Virus record (IMG/VR): IMGVR_UViG_3300031111_000014
Span: 1 to 53,673 of that record
DNA: 53,673 nt
Origin: a virus
Direction: 5' to 3' (one strand)
Position numbers and translations under genes: made by a program. A model generated the notes under the pieces. That model did not search any database. It was not told where the DNA came from and saw only the letters and a list, made by a program, of their open reading frames with translations. Positions 9,201 through 16,021 of this stretch are shown here, one piece after another. Every line of letters starts with the position of its first letter. The first letter of the stretch is position 1.

Positions 9201-11208
9201 GGATAATGTTGAGACGTATCGCGTAGCCCACGGCGTCAGTACCCACCACGCCAGGGAAATCCGACTTGCTCAGGATATGGATATGCAGCGGTCCGCCTCG
9301 GAGAGACTGGCCCACGGTTCTCCGCTATGGAAAGAAACCGTCAGGCGAATAGCCTCGTCCCTATCCCTTGAGCGCGAGGAGGCTACCCGTCTCGCCCACC
9401 TGATCGCCGGTGATAAGTTCGCGGTCAAGCGGCTGGCGCATGGGTTTGCTCTTGAAGCCGAAGAAAAGACGCTCATAGCCAACGCCATCGTTGCCGACAA
9501 GGTCCTGACTGAACGGGTGGCGCAGACCGTCATCCCCGACAAGACCACGCTCGAACGACTGGCCGCCGATCTCGACCTGGACAAAGAGACCGTCACGCGG
9601 TTGGCCCATATCTCCGTCATGGACAAAGAGGACGTGACGAGGCTCGCCCATGATCTCGACCTCCATTGGGAGAAGGTCATCAGGGTTGCCCACGCCCTCG
9701 TCTGTGAAAAGGAAGTAGTTGAGCGTCTGGCGCATACCGTTGACGCTACCCCAACCGGGTCGGTGCGTATCGCCAACCTATTGGCTCTCTGGGCTGAGAC
9801 CACCGAACGACTCGCTCAGACGGTGGCCGGAGATAAGGTCACGACGGCCAGGCTGTCGCAGACCCTCGACGCCGACAAGGAGGCCACGGAGCGTCTGTCG
9901 TCGGCCCTGGTAGTCGACAAGGTCCTTTCTGAGCGCGTAGCTCACATGCTCACGCCGGACAAGGAGTACCTGTCCCGAGTAGCCAACGCCCTGCAGGTAG
10001 ACAAAGAGACCGTCACCAGACTTGCCCATATAGCCGTATCCGACAAGACCGACCTTGAGCGATTGGCCAACGATCTTGACCTGCATTGGGAGACGGTGCT
10101 CAGGCTAGTCCACGGCATGGTCACAGACAAGGAAGTTACGGCGCGATTGGCTCACGACGCGCCGCTGTCGCCGGTCGAAATTACCCGCCTGGCCAATATC
10201 CTTGATCTCTGGAAGCAGACCACGGGCCGGTTGGCCCAAGCTGTGGTTGGCGATAAGGCCGATATTACTAGACTAGCTCAGGCTCTGACTACAGACAAAG
10301 AGCTGTCCGACCGGGTAGCTCATGCCGTCGTGACGGACCGTGTCCTCACGGACCGGGTCGCTAACCTGTTGACCCTTGATCGGATAAAAATAGAACGTCT
10401 AGCTAACGCCCTCGATCTCGACAAGGTAGACATCGCCTACCTGGCGAACCTGATCGTCTGCGATAAGGTCGACATCGAACGTCTGGCCAACACCCTTGAT
10501 CTCAGGTACGAGGAAACGCTCAGGCTCGCCCACTCTCTGGCGGTCGACAAGGAGAAGACTACAAGACTAGCTCATACGGTCGACTTCTCGTCGCAGACGA
10601 TTACCGAACGCCTGGCCAACATACTGGAACTCGACCGAGCTAAGACGAATCGGCTGGCGCAGACGATTACACCGGACAGGGAGATGGTCAGCCGGTTGGC
10701 CCACCTGCTCATATCCGACAAGATCCTGGTCGTCAGGCTCACCAATACGGCCGCTATGAGCGCCACGGCCACCGAACGGCTCGCCTCACACCTATCTACC
10801 GACAAGACAACTCTCGTGAGGCTCTGCCAGACTTTGGTGCCCGATGCTATCGAGGTCGAGAGAATCGCCAACGATCTGTCGATGGCGTACCAGGTGGCCA
10901 TCCGCGTTTCGCATACGATGATACCCGACAGGGAGATTGCCTCACGAATGGCCAACGCTCTGGCTCTCGTGTATGGCTTCTCTAGTATTGTCGGGCTCCA
11001 CTTTACCAACGAAAGCATGGCCAGCATTTCCATGACCGGGGAGGACATGGTAATGATGAGCATGAGCAACGATACCTTTGCCGCAATCTCGATGACCGGC
11101 GAAGATATGAAGTCTATCACCTTTGACGATGAAACCATGACGGGGATCTCGTTTACCAACGAGACCTTCAAGTCGGATGTCGAGCTGTCCGAAGTAGACG
11201 CCTCGTAA
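6214..11208 (+). CDS. Giant fibre / receptor-binding protein with 14-residue repeats
   Basis: 1664 residues from a TTG start preceded by AAAGGA; no closer ATG fits. Order of parts: beta-rich N-terminal domain (1-164); four 14-residue repeats (165-220); a long beta-propeller-like region with an Asp-box SDDSGSTW near 484, as in sialidases; a concanavalin/LamG-like segment (about 785-995, after a YWIYYN strand); 42 tandem 14-residue repeats (997-1585); six decapeptide repeats (1595-1654). Position after the hub and the Asp-box/lectin-like parts suggest a tail fibre or side-fibre that binds or processes host glycan. The catalytic residues of a sialidase were not identified. Confidence 0.6.
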   Translation: MASVTKTATTSSVTAFEGTGSNGWSNPDNARVSDNTYASSLNVASEKYFCIYTFGFDTDDIPESHKVDGVKVEVECQDTGFSFNNANIYLRFGASDYSASSKSLVFPAFENWVALGSATALFGESSIGDDVVRSSNFGVAIKRSGRPSDTTFRIDSVRITVYHSEDDQTVRLAGAVSGDKIGRARLAHIPDPDKTVLSRLAQGLTADKTVPGRLSNTLAFLYYEPEWWDVSYMKRRPISFGTDHDELPVGYTASVAFFTGYEERIATDGILNEAIQHSSKPLVNFQAADDNYYTVYAWTDTEGNIYVRKQTRTGASAGCWGSAVDTGLTGSGTDTHFYPNIVCADDGKLWIFWGGHNNDTKYAVSSAAYDETAWGSAQTLSGVLAYPRPLVDNNGDILVFLRGASSTEKMGFFRYDASASSWDPFKYIANYSVHKYLTALNTSIYCGGVAYDSSGDRIHVVLCWWDGYGNTNYNIGRAVSHIYSDDSGSTWYDLQQGSLVGNASTSSSSTEVVTYLGNATAGTSAPTKIFLSGDEDDDGTSEGWPGGTATSAPYYFTNTEACALDSRGYPYFLVQEIQDYKEEPCELWLARWSGSAWAKTNLSALSGGQKLFTHRTGGNLYVDDGGIVWVYGFVYDASAGDSQFAGERFRWRGLAYGTSWSAEWQTKNTAFGHGAMAVLPEVPYGGAREIIYCRDNDIFWTDDRYYPYVRQDGGDVRIVRQQMDAYGEYTNTEHDRLPDRFQAEDTAIYFKLQATVAQDSEHPGTEDRYWIYYNKYNATNAPNDPDNVYTFFEDFETYVATSDMDGQGGWFTSATANTYRPINHYDLSEWDQTGGSKIVGGAQCLLCYYPDTTPPYFLAKAVSWSDVRVSWWMGVHINPDNFNFVDLYESGGGWVRLGSIGNYCYYERSGDGTPQYSSKFALPGRYHHYEAVISGSSVSLYVDGATVLASDPEVSSVASIRIGTTGTLSRTVVDKIVVTKYVANAPALTLGDEEGEDNVETYRVAHGVSTHHAREIRLAQDMDMQRSASERLAHGSPLWKETVRRIASSLSLEREEATRLAHLIAGDKFAVKRLAHGFALEAEEKTLIANAIVADKVLTERVAQTVIPDKTTLERLAADLDLDKETVTRLAHISVMDKEDVTRLAHDLDLHWEKVIRVAHALVCEKEVVERLAHTVDATPTGSVRIANLLALWAETTERLAQTVAGDKVTTARLSQTLDADKEATERLSSALVVDKVLSERVAHMLTPDKEYLSRVANALQVDKETVTRLAHIAVSDKTDLERLANDLDLHWETVLRLVHGMVTDKEVTARLAHDAPLSPVEITRLANILDLWKQTTGRLAQAVVGDKADITRLAQALTTDKELSDRVAHAVVTDRVLTDRVANLLTLDRIKIERLANALDLDKVDIAYLANLIVCDKVDIERLANTLDLRYEETLRLAHSLAVDKEKTTRLAHTVDFSSQTITERLANILELDRAKTNRLAQTITPDREMVSRLAHLLISDKILVVRLTNTAAMSATATERLASHLSTDKTTLVRLCQTLVPDAIEVERIANDLSMAYQVAIRVSHTMIPDREIASRMANALALVYGFSSIVGLHFTNESMASISMTGEDMVMMSMSNDTFAAISMTGEDMKSITFDDETMTGISFTNETFKSDVELSEVDAS
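6706..6873 (+). repeat. N-terminal island of four 14-residue repeats
   Basis: Residues 165-220 of the fibre-like protein: four 42-base units matching the main array (e.g. DKTVLSRLAQGLTA). They are separated from the main array by about 775 residues of globular sequence. Confidence 0.8.
9202..10968 (+). repeat. 42 tandem 42-base (14-residue) repeats with a 420-base super-period
   Basis: In-frame repeats with consensus D-K-x4-R-(L/V)-A-x2-(L/V)-x2 (e.g. DKETVTRLAHIAVS). Forty-one units are exactly 14 residues; unit 34 (10588) has 15. Units recur every 10 repeats: HWEKVIR (9664), HWETVLR (10084) and RYEETLR (10504) lie exactly 420 bases apart, and flanking units match in the same register. This points to growth by duplication of blocks of ten. 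Confidence 0.92.
10996..11175 (+). repeat. Six tandem decapeptide repeats
   Basis: Six 30-base units at the C-terminus of the fibre-like protein, consensus (I/L)-(S/T)-(M/F)-T-(G/N)-E-(D/T)-(M/F)-x-x, e.g. ISMTGEDMKS and ISFTNETFKS. The alternating pattern suggests a small beta-solenoid or capping element. It is a different repeat class from the 14-residue array before it. Confidence 0.85.
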
Positions 11209-11254
11209 TATCCGCAATCCCACACAGTACAATCCCCGATAGGAGGGTGCTTAT

Positions 11255-11881
11255 ATGTCCATCCCGAATAAAGCGACTGGATACGGGGGCACTTCAGCCC
11301 GGTACGTATTCAGCTTCTATACCGATCAAGCCTTGTCCTCGAAAATCAAATACGAGGCTTACGACAACGACCAAACGTTTCCCGCCACAGATACCGTGAC
11401 GACCTCGGCCAACTACTCCCTGGCCGGTACGACCGCAAACTCCCATTATCCGATGGTCTGCCTGATCGACACCACGTCAGCGGCTCCGGCCAGTGCCGGG
11501 TGGAAACCCGCCACCCCGTCAGCCGGTGAGGCCAATCCCAACCGCCTGCGCGGCCAGACCTACTACGTGGAGCAGGACGGTTCGACGCTCGGCGCTGGTA
11601 CGGCCGCGTATTTCAATATGATCGTGGAGGTGCCGTATGACCTCGAGACGACCGATGCGATGGGCTTTGACCTGACGGTACGGTACACGTATACCGGCAC
11701 CGCCCCGACGCCCTACTTCCGGTTCAACGAGGGCAGCGACGCGACCCCGTCGTGGACCAACATCACGGTCGACACTCACGGCATCAAGCATTGCCGGTCC
11801 GGTTCGACGGCGTCCTATCTCTACGCCAATATCCCCGAATCCGGGACCGAGGACACCGCTGAGGGCTGGGTCACCACTTAA
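11255..11881 (+). CDS. Beta-rich structural protein, unknown
   Basis: 208 residues with a strong ribosome site (GGAGG, 11242-11246). Ser/Thr/Tyr-rich and beta-strand-like throughout, no signal peptide or membrane segment, no motif recognised. Located directly after the fibre gene and followed by another small beta-rich protein; probably a virion or tail-tip component or fibre accessory. Inference from composition and position only. Confidence 0.55.
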   Translation: MSIPNKATGYGGTSARYVFSFYTDQALSSKIKYEAYDNDQTFPATDTVTTSANYSLAGTTANSHYPMVCLIDTTSAAPASAGWKPATPSAGEANPNRLRGQTYYVEQDGSTLGAGTAAYFNMIVEVPYDLETTDAMGFDLTVRYTYTGTAPTPYFRFNEGSDATPSWTNITVDTHGIKHCRSGSTASYLYANIPESGTEDTAEGWVTT

Positions 11882-11899
11882 CCTCTTGGAGGCAATCGC

Positions 11900-12286
11900 A
11901 TGGCAACAACCAAACAGGCCTATGAACAAACCAGCTCATGGTATTCCGCCGTCCTGAAGGATCAGAGCGACACCGCTATTGGCGTGTCCTCTATCTCGAC
12001 TTTGAACGTGACCCTATATGAGCCACATGGCGGCGCCACGATTAACGGCAGGGACGCCCAGGACGTCAAGAACTCCGGGGCCTGGGATAAGGGCGTGACG
12101 GTTACGGCCAACGGGACGGTAACATTTGCCCTTGAGGCCGATGACAATGCGATTGTCAATTCGGATAATGATGGCCGTCCGGAAGTCCACGTAATCGTAT
12201 TCGCCGGGACTACTACTGGAACACCTTCTTACGCATTCAAGCATAGATATGAATACCAGGTAATCAACTTACCCAAAACCAGTTAA
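11900..12286 (+). CDS. Small beta-rich tail-region protein, unknown
   Basis: 128 residues after TTGGAGG. The pattern (WYSAVLKDQSDTAI, STLNVTLYE, later a YEYQVINL strand) resembles an immunoglobulin-like or baseplate upper-protein-like sandwich that describes a value with defaults, common near phage tail fibres. No firm family. It lies in the fibre cluster 18 bases after the preceding stop and 10 bases before the next start. Confidence 0.55.
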   Translation: MATTKQAYEQTSSWYSAVLKDQSDTAIGVSSISTLNVTLYEPHGGATINGRDAQDVKNSGAWDKGVTVTANGTVTFALEADDNAIVNSDNDGRPEVHVIVFAGTTTGTPSYAFKHRYEYQVINLPKTS

Positions 12287-12296
12287 CCGGAGGCTT

Positions 12297-12902
12297 ATGT
12301 TTTACGTGACCTTCCAGGACGGCTCATCTATCGTTGAAAGCGAAAATGAGTGTCCTACGTGGGATGATGTTCCACGAGACAAGCGGATAATGCAGGTGGC
12401 TCTTACCGACGGGGTTTCCCTCGTCGGTTCCCTTTCGGGCTGTGACTTCTACGTTGTAGTCTACGAGGGGGAGATGCGCATGCAAAACCGCTCAAGCATA
12501 CTCGATGGCGAGCAACGACGGGGCCCAAGCCGACAGATCGTGGCGCAACATCTGTACGGGTTGCGGGACCTAACCCAGAGCAAGCGGTTTGTTCGGAACG
12601 CGGCGTGGGCTCTACGGCGTGAACTGGCCGATGACGGGGAAAAGGTACAGGCCCATGTGGGCGAGAATTCGCTCTTGCTCAAGGGGCAGCGCCTGACTAT
12701 TGCGGAACTACAACATCGGGCCGAGTCGATCATCAACAAGATCAACGGCCTCGAGGTGGAGGGGGTGTCCCTCATGCTTTCCCACTCCCATATGCCCCGC
12801 AAGGACTTCAATGAATCGCCAGAGGGGCTACGGGAAGGGGTATCATACCCCCCGACAGACGAATTCAAGGATCAGACAAAAGCCGAACTACTCCGCTGGT
12901 AA
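12297..12902 (+). CDS. Hypothetical protein at end of tail cluster
   Basis: 201 residues, start preceded by CCGGAGG. The N-terminal half is beta-like (YVTFQDGSSIVES, SGCDFYVVVYEG); the C-terminal half is helical and charged (RLTIAELQHRAESIINKING) and ends in a polar tail. Not recognised. It is the last gene before the first copy of the 20-base intergenic element, so it probably closes the tail transcription unit. Confidence 0.5.
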   Translation: MFYVTFQDGSSIVESENECPTWDDVPRDKRIMQVALTDGVSLVGSLSGCDFYVVVYEGEMRMQNRSSILDGEQRRGPSRQIVAQHLYGLRDLTQSKRFVRNAAWALRRELADDGEKVQAHVGENSLLLKGQRLTIAELQHRAESIINKINGLEVEGVSLMLSHSHMPRKDFNESPEGLREGVSYPPTDEFKDQTKAELLRW

Positions 12903-12905
12903 ATT

Positions 12906-12933
12906 CCGAAAAAGACCTTTGTGTGATTTTTTT
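12906..12933 (+). promoter_or_regulatory. Intergenic element copy 1 (GACCT-N4-GTGATTTTTTT)
   Basis: Bases 12906-12933 match 33440-33467 at 27 of 28 positions, and the core recurs at 40141-40160. It sits just after a gene cluster and before the endolysin. No hairpin precedes the T-run, so it is not an ordinary terminator. A phage-specific promoter or binding site is possible; function unknown. Confidence 0.6.
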
Positions 12934-12978
12934 CAACTAGCGGTGTTTCTACTTTGCTACTGACAGCAAGGAGGACGT

Positions 12979-13377
12979 ATGGCCTATACTCTGTCCGAAT
13001 CATCCCTGACCGAGCTGGAGACCTGTGATCCGAGTCTCGTGCGCGTGGTTATGGAGGTCGCCCCGATTTTCAATATCAGGGTTATCCAGGGCCACCGTGG
13101 CCGCGATCTCCAAAACCAGCTATTCGAAAAGGGGCTTTCAAAAGTCAGGTGGCCAAACAGCAAGCATAATGTGAAGCCGTCTCTGGCTGCAGATATCGTG
13201 CCCTATCCCATAGACTGGAATGATCTGAAACGCTTCTACTATCTCGGTGGGCTGATGGCTGCCGTGGGGGTACGCAAGCGAACGCCTATCCGCTGGGGGG
13301 GGGACTGGAACCAGAACGGCATCTTTACCGATCAGACGTTCCATGACCTTTGCCATTTCGAACTATTTGAACCATAG
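12979..13377 (+). CDS. Endolysin, M15/VanY-like peptidase
   Basis: 132 residues. Cell-wall peptidase of the M15 (D-Ala-D-Ala / L-Ala-D-Glu carboxypeptidase) fold. Visible zinc-site pattern: H63 in SKHN, D72 in AADIVP, and H126 in CHFEL, with the conserved RWGGDW segment (105-110) ahead of the last His. The length fits single-domain phage endolysins. It starts after AAGGAGG and is followed by a holin, so the pair forms the lysis cassette. No signal peptide, so export needs the holin. Confidence 0.85.
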   Translation: MAYTLSESSLTELETCDPSLVRVVMEVAPIFNIRVIQGHRGRDLQNQLFEKGLSKVRWPNSKHNVKPSLAADIVPYPIDWNDLKRFYYLGGLMAAVGVRKRTPIRWGGDWNQNGIFTDQTFHDLCHFELFEP

Positions 13378-13385
13378 GAGAAGAC

Positions 13386-13658
13386 ATGGAAACACTTGAA
13401 CTACTGTTGCCGTTCGTAATGGGCGGTGCTATCTGGCCGATCGTGGCGGTGCTCAAGAAGTACGTCCCGGTCCGGCCGGAATTTCTCGCTCTGGTGTTCG
13501 CGTTCTTTGCGACCTGGGGCCTGACAACGTGGCTGGTCCCCGAGCCTACAGCATGGATCGATATCATTAAGATCGCGGTCGGGGCCGTTGGGACCGCTGC
13601 CGTACTGGTCGGCGGGACGAAGATCGCCACAAACAAAAACGATCACTCATCGAGGTAA
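13386..13658 (+). CDS. Holin
   Basis: 90 residues with three hydrophobic segments (about 5-24, 33-50, 58-77) and a short charged C-terminus (KIATNKNDHSSR), 8 bases after the endolysin stop. Size, topology and place fit a class I-type phage holin that opens the inner membrane for the endolysin. No specific holin family was identified. Confidence 0.75.
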   Translation: METLELLLPFVMGGAIWPIVAVLKKYVPVRPEFLALVFAFFATWGLTTWLVPEPTAWIDIIKIAVGAVGTAAVLVGGTKIATNKNDHSSR

Positions 13659-13661
13659 CCC

Positions 13662-14162
13662 ATGAAGAAGCTACTACTCATCGTACTGCTGTTGCTGGTT
13701 TGGTCGGCTGTGCCGACGGCCATCAATGCTCAGTCGGTCCCGGGTGACGCCAAGCTGATCGGCGCCACGTTCGGCGTCACGCTCGACAAGGACAAATCAC
13801 CCCAACTTACATACTCCCTTTCATACCAGGCTCCCGGTTTATACAAGTGGACCGGCGGTCTGTTTGAAAAGGCCGTCCTCGGGGCGGTCTATCAGCAGCA
13901 GGGGGTCTTCGACAAGGCCGAATTATACGCAGCCAGAATCGGCGGACTCCGCGGTCTCTATTGGAAAAAGGTCTACGTCGTCTATGGTGTCGGCGCCTGG
14001 TATATGGCGAACACTACCGGTAGTGACTACGTGAGGGCCGCGACTATGGTGCAGCTCGGGGTCAAGACCGGGGCGTTCGACTTCTATGTCGGGACAGACG
14101 CGGTCGATTATGGGACATCGCTAACATACTACACCTTCGGCGGTTTCCTGCTCGACCTATAA
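13662..14162 (+). CDS. Secreted outer-membrane-barrel-like protein in lysis region
   Basis: 166 residues with a clear signal peptide (MKKLLLIVLLLLVWSAV, cleavage likely after AINA near residue 23). The mature part alternates polar and aromatic strands (LTYSLSYQAPG, KVYVVYGVGAWYMAN, GAFDFYVGTD), like a small outer-membrane beta-barrel. A phage barrel could change the host surface (superinfection exclusion) or help disrupt the outer membrane at lysis; placement after the holin allows either. No spanin features (lipobox, periplasmic coiled coil) are visible. Function is inference. Confidence 0.6.
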   Translation: MKKLLLIVLLLLVWSAVPTAINAQSVPGDAKLIGATFGVTLDKDKSPQLTYSLSYQAPGLYKWTGGLFEKAVLGAVYQQQGVFDKAELYAARIGGLRGLYWKKVYVVYGVGAWYMANTTGSDYVRAATMVQLGVKTGAFDFYVGTDAVDYGTSLTYYTFGGFLLDL

Positions 14163-14683
14163 TGCCAAGACCGTTGCACATCGTACAGGGGTATCTCAGA
14201 CAATGGGATATCCCCTGTAAAATCCACCTCGGGGAATTTCTGCCAGACCCCGAACCGACCGTTTACCATCGCAAGGTCGGTGACTTTTCTCTGTACTGTT
14301 TGTTCCATTGGCGGGACTGGTCGACATGGCCCGCCATAATCAAGCCGCTGGATGAACACCCCTTTGATTTCGAGGGTGCTTTGATCGGTCCGAACTGGTC
14401 AGCCGCTGTGTTTCACCACGAGATCAAGTTCATTAACCAACAGGCGCAGACGATCCACGTCGAGCCAGCGGGGCACGGTATCGACTTCTATTCCCGCCCG
14501 GGTGTGTTTCTCTGGCTGCCGTTCGGTGATTACAAGCTGATCGAGATCACGAATGACATGGTCGACGTCTGGACGCGGGAGTTCCAACCGATATTCAACC
14601 GCAACGGCGTACACATGCCGTGGCAATGGTGCGACGGCCTAATGTGGCACAACCCCGACAAAGTGAGGCTGGAGTGTCACTAA
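14162..14683 (+). CDS. Hypothetical protein, Trp/His-rich
   Basis: 173 residues; ATG overlaps the preceding stop (TAATG) and the end overlaps the methyltransferase start. Unusually rich in Trp, His, Phe and Pro (LFHWRDWSTWP, HMPWQWCDGLMWHN). No signal peptide or membrane helix. Not recognised; tight coupling to neighbours indicates a real gene. Confidence 0.5.
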   Translation: MPRPLHIVQGYLRQWDIPCKIHLGEFLPDPEPTVYHRKVGDFSLYCLFHWRDWSTWPAIIKPLDEHPFDFEGALIGPNWSAAVFHHEIKFINQQAQTIHVEPAGHGIDFYSRPGVFLWLPFGDYKLIEITNDMVDVWTREFQPIFNRNGVHMPWQWCDGLMWHNPDKVRLECH

Positions 14684-15423
14684 AGTGGCCTGACGACTAC
14701 ATCAACAAGGTTATCTGCGGTGACTGCCTCGAAGTAATGAAGGGCATCCCCGACGGTTCTGTTGATCTCGTCGTGACCGACCCGCCGTATGGGGTGACCG
14801 CCTGTGACTGGGACCAACCAATAGACCTTGCTAATATGTGGAGACACGTTAAAAGGATTGGGGCTCCTAATTGCGCTTGTATTATTACGTCTATTCAGCC
14901 CTTTACCACGGATTTAATAAATAGTAACCGCGATTGGTTTGCTTATGAGTGGATATGGGAGAAAACTAAAGGGAGTGGACACATGGACGCCAATCGAAAA
15001 CCAATGCGCATACATGAAAATATATGTGTGTTTACAAAGAAAGGGTATCCACGCTATCAGCCGCAGGGCCTAATCGAGGGAACGTATAAAACGGGTCGGG
15101 ACGTTAATGTCGAGGGGAAAGTATATCATCAATATGGCAATCATGGTACAAGCAAATTCGGTAATTTCCCTAAAAGTATCATCAAAATCCCCAACCCGTC
15201 CGGCATCAATCATCCACATCCTACCCAGAAACCAGTTGCACTTATGGCCTACTTATTGAAAACACACGGCACCATTGGCGACATCATCCTCGACCCCTTT
15301 GCTGGTTCCGGCACGACCTGCGTAGCGGCCAAGCAACTTGGGCGCAAGTATATCGGTATTGAAATCGACCCCGACTATTGCAAGACAGCCGAGGACAGGT
15401 TGAGGCAAGGGGAATTGTTTTGA
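14674..15423 (+). CDS. DNA methyltransferase, beta-type N6A/N4C
   Basis: 249 residues from GTG 14674 (GAGG upstream); an ATG at 14620 lies deep in the preceding gene and adds unrelated sequence. Catalytic motif IV DPPY is at 36-39 and the SAM-binding motif DPFAGSGTT lies near the C-terminus, i.e. order IV-target-recognition-I (beta class, as in CcrM/RsrI relatives). SAM-dependent methylation of adenine or cytosine, probably to evade host restriction. The central part (about 14816-15215) is clearly AT-richer than both ends, suggesting exchange of the target-recognition region. Confidence 0.85.
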   Translation: MSLKWPDDYINKVICGDCLEVMKGIPDGSVDLVVTDPPYGVTACDWDQPIDLANMWRHVKRIGAPNCACIITSIQPFTTDLINSNRDWFAYEWIWEKTKGSGHMDANRKPMRIHENICVFTKKGYPRYQPQGLIEGTYKTGRDVNVEGKVYHQYGNHGTSKFGNFPKSIIKIPNPSGINHPHPTQKPVALMAYLLKTHGTIGDIILDPFAGSGTTCVAAKQLGRKYIGIEIDPDYCKTAEDRLRQGELF

Positions 15424-15424
15424 T

Positions 15425-15652
15425 ATGCAGACGCGCACTCAGAGCCTGATCGAGTCGACGACAAATATAATCATCGGGTATCTCGTCGCGGTCGCAAGTC
15501 AGATCGCAATCTTCCCTCTGTTCGACATCCATGTTGACGTTCACAGCAACCTGCTGATAGGGCTGTGGTTCACGGCTATAAGTCTAGCCCGCAGTTACCT
15601 GCTTCGGCGTTGGTTTACATCTAGAACACTTAGACATGAGGAGGCATCTTGA
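15425..15652 (+). CDS. Small two-helix membrane protein (DUF7220-like)
   Basis: 75 residues: two hydrophobic helices and the signature NIIIGYLVAV...QIAIFPLF...LLIGLWFTAISLARSY-LLRRW, recalled from a widespread short phage membrane family (DUF7220). Function of the family is unknown. The stop overlaps the next gene's TTG start. Confidence 0.7.
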   Translation: MQTRTQSLIESTTNIIIGYLVAVASQIAIFPLFDIHVDVHSNLLIGLWFTAISLARSYLLRRWFTSRTLRHEEAS

Positions 15653-16020
15653 ATCTAGCCGACCTGACCGAAGAAGAGCGTACCCTGATTGAGGGAATGA
15701 GGATACTGGCAAGGCTTGATCCGCGGTTTAAGTTCCTCGCCAGCAGTCGAGCATCTAGAGACCGCATTATGATTGACAGGGGCGCCCTGTATAACGGCAA
15801 TGGATCAAGCGTCATCAAGCAACTCTATTACAAGAAAGATCAATCAGCGTTCCATAAGGCTTTTGACCCGATGAATCGTCTCGAAAATATCTGTTGCACA
15901 AAAGAGGCCGGACAGGGTCTGCCTGACGCCACACTTCTTGAGCTGCCACAGGACGCCGCCAACTATCTGGATATGTGGCTGTGCTGTCGAGAGGACTTCA
16001 AAGCTAACGGCGGGGGATAG
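15649..16020 (+). CDS. Hypothetical protein
   Basis: 123 residues from a TTG start preceded by GAGGAGG at 4-base spacing. Mixed alpha/beta, soluble, no motif recognised (EERTLIEGMRILARLDPRF at the N-terminus). Encoded between the small membrane protein and the phosphoesterase, two bases from the latter's start region. Confidence 0.5.
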   Translation: MNLADLTEEERTLIEGMRILARLDPRFKFLASSRASRDRIMIDRGALYNGNGSSVIKQLYYKKDQSAFHKAFDPMNRLENICCTKEAGQGLPDATLLELPQDAANYLDMWLCCREDFKANGGG

Positions 16021-16021
16021 T

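Noticed and set aside
9202-10968. CRISPR-like array
   Set aside because: The 42-base periodicity is in-frame coding repetition with protein-level consensus, with no identical repeats separated by unique spacers.
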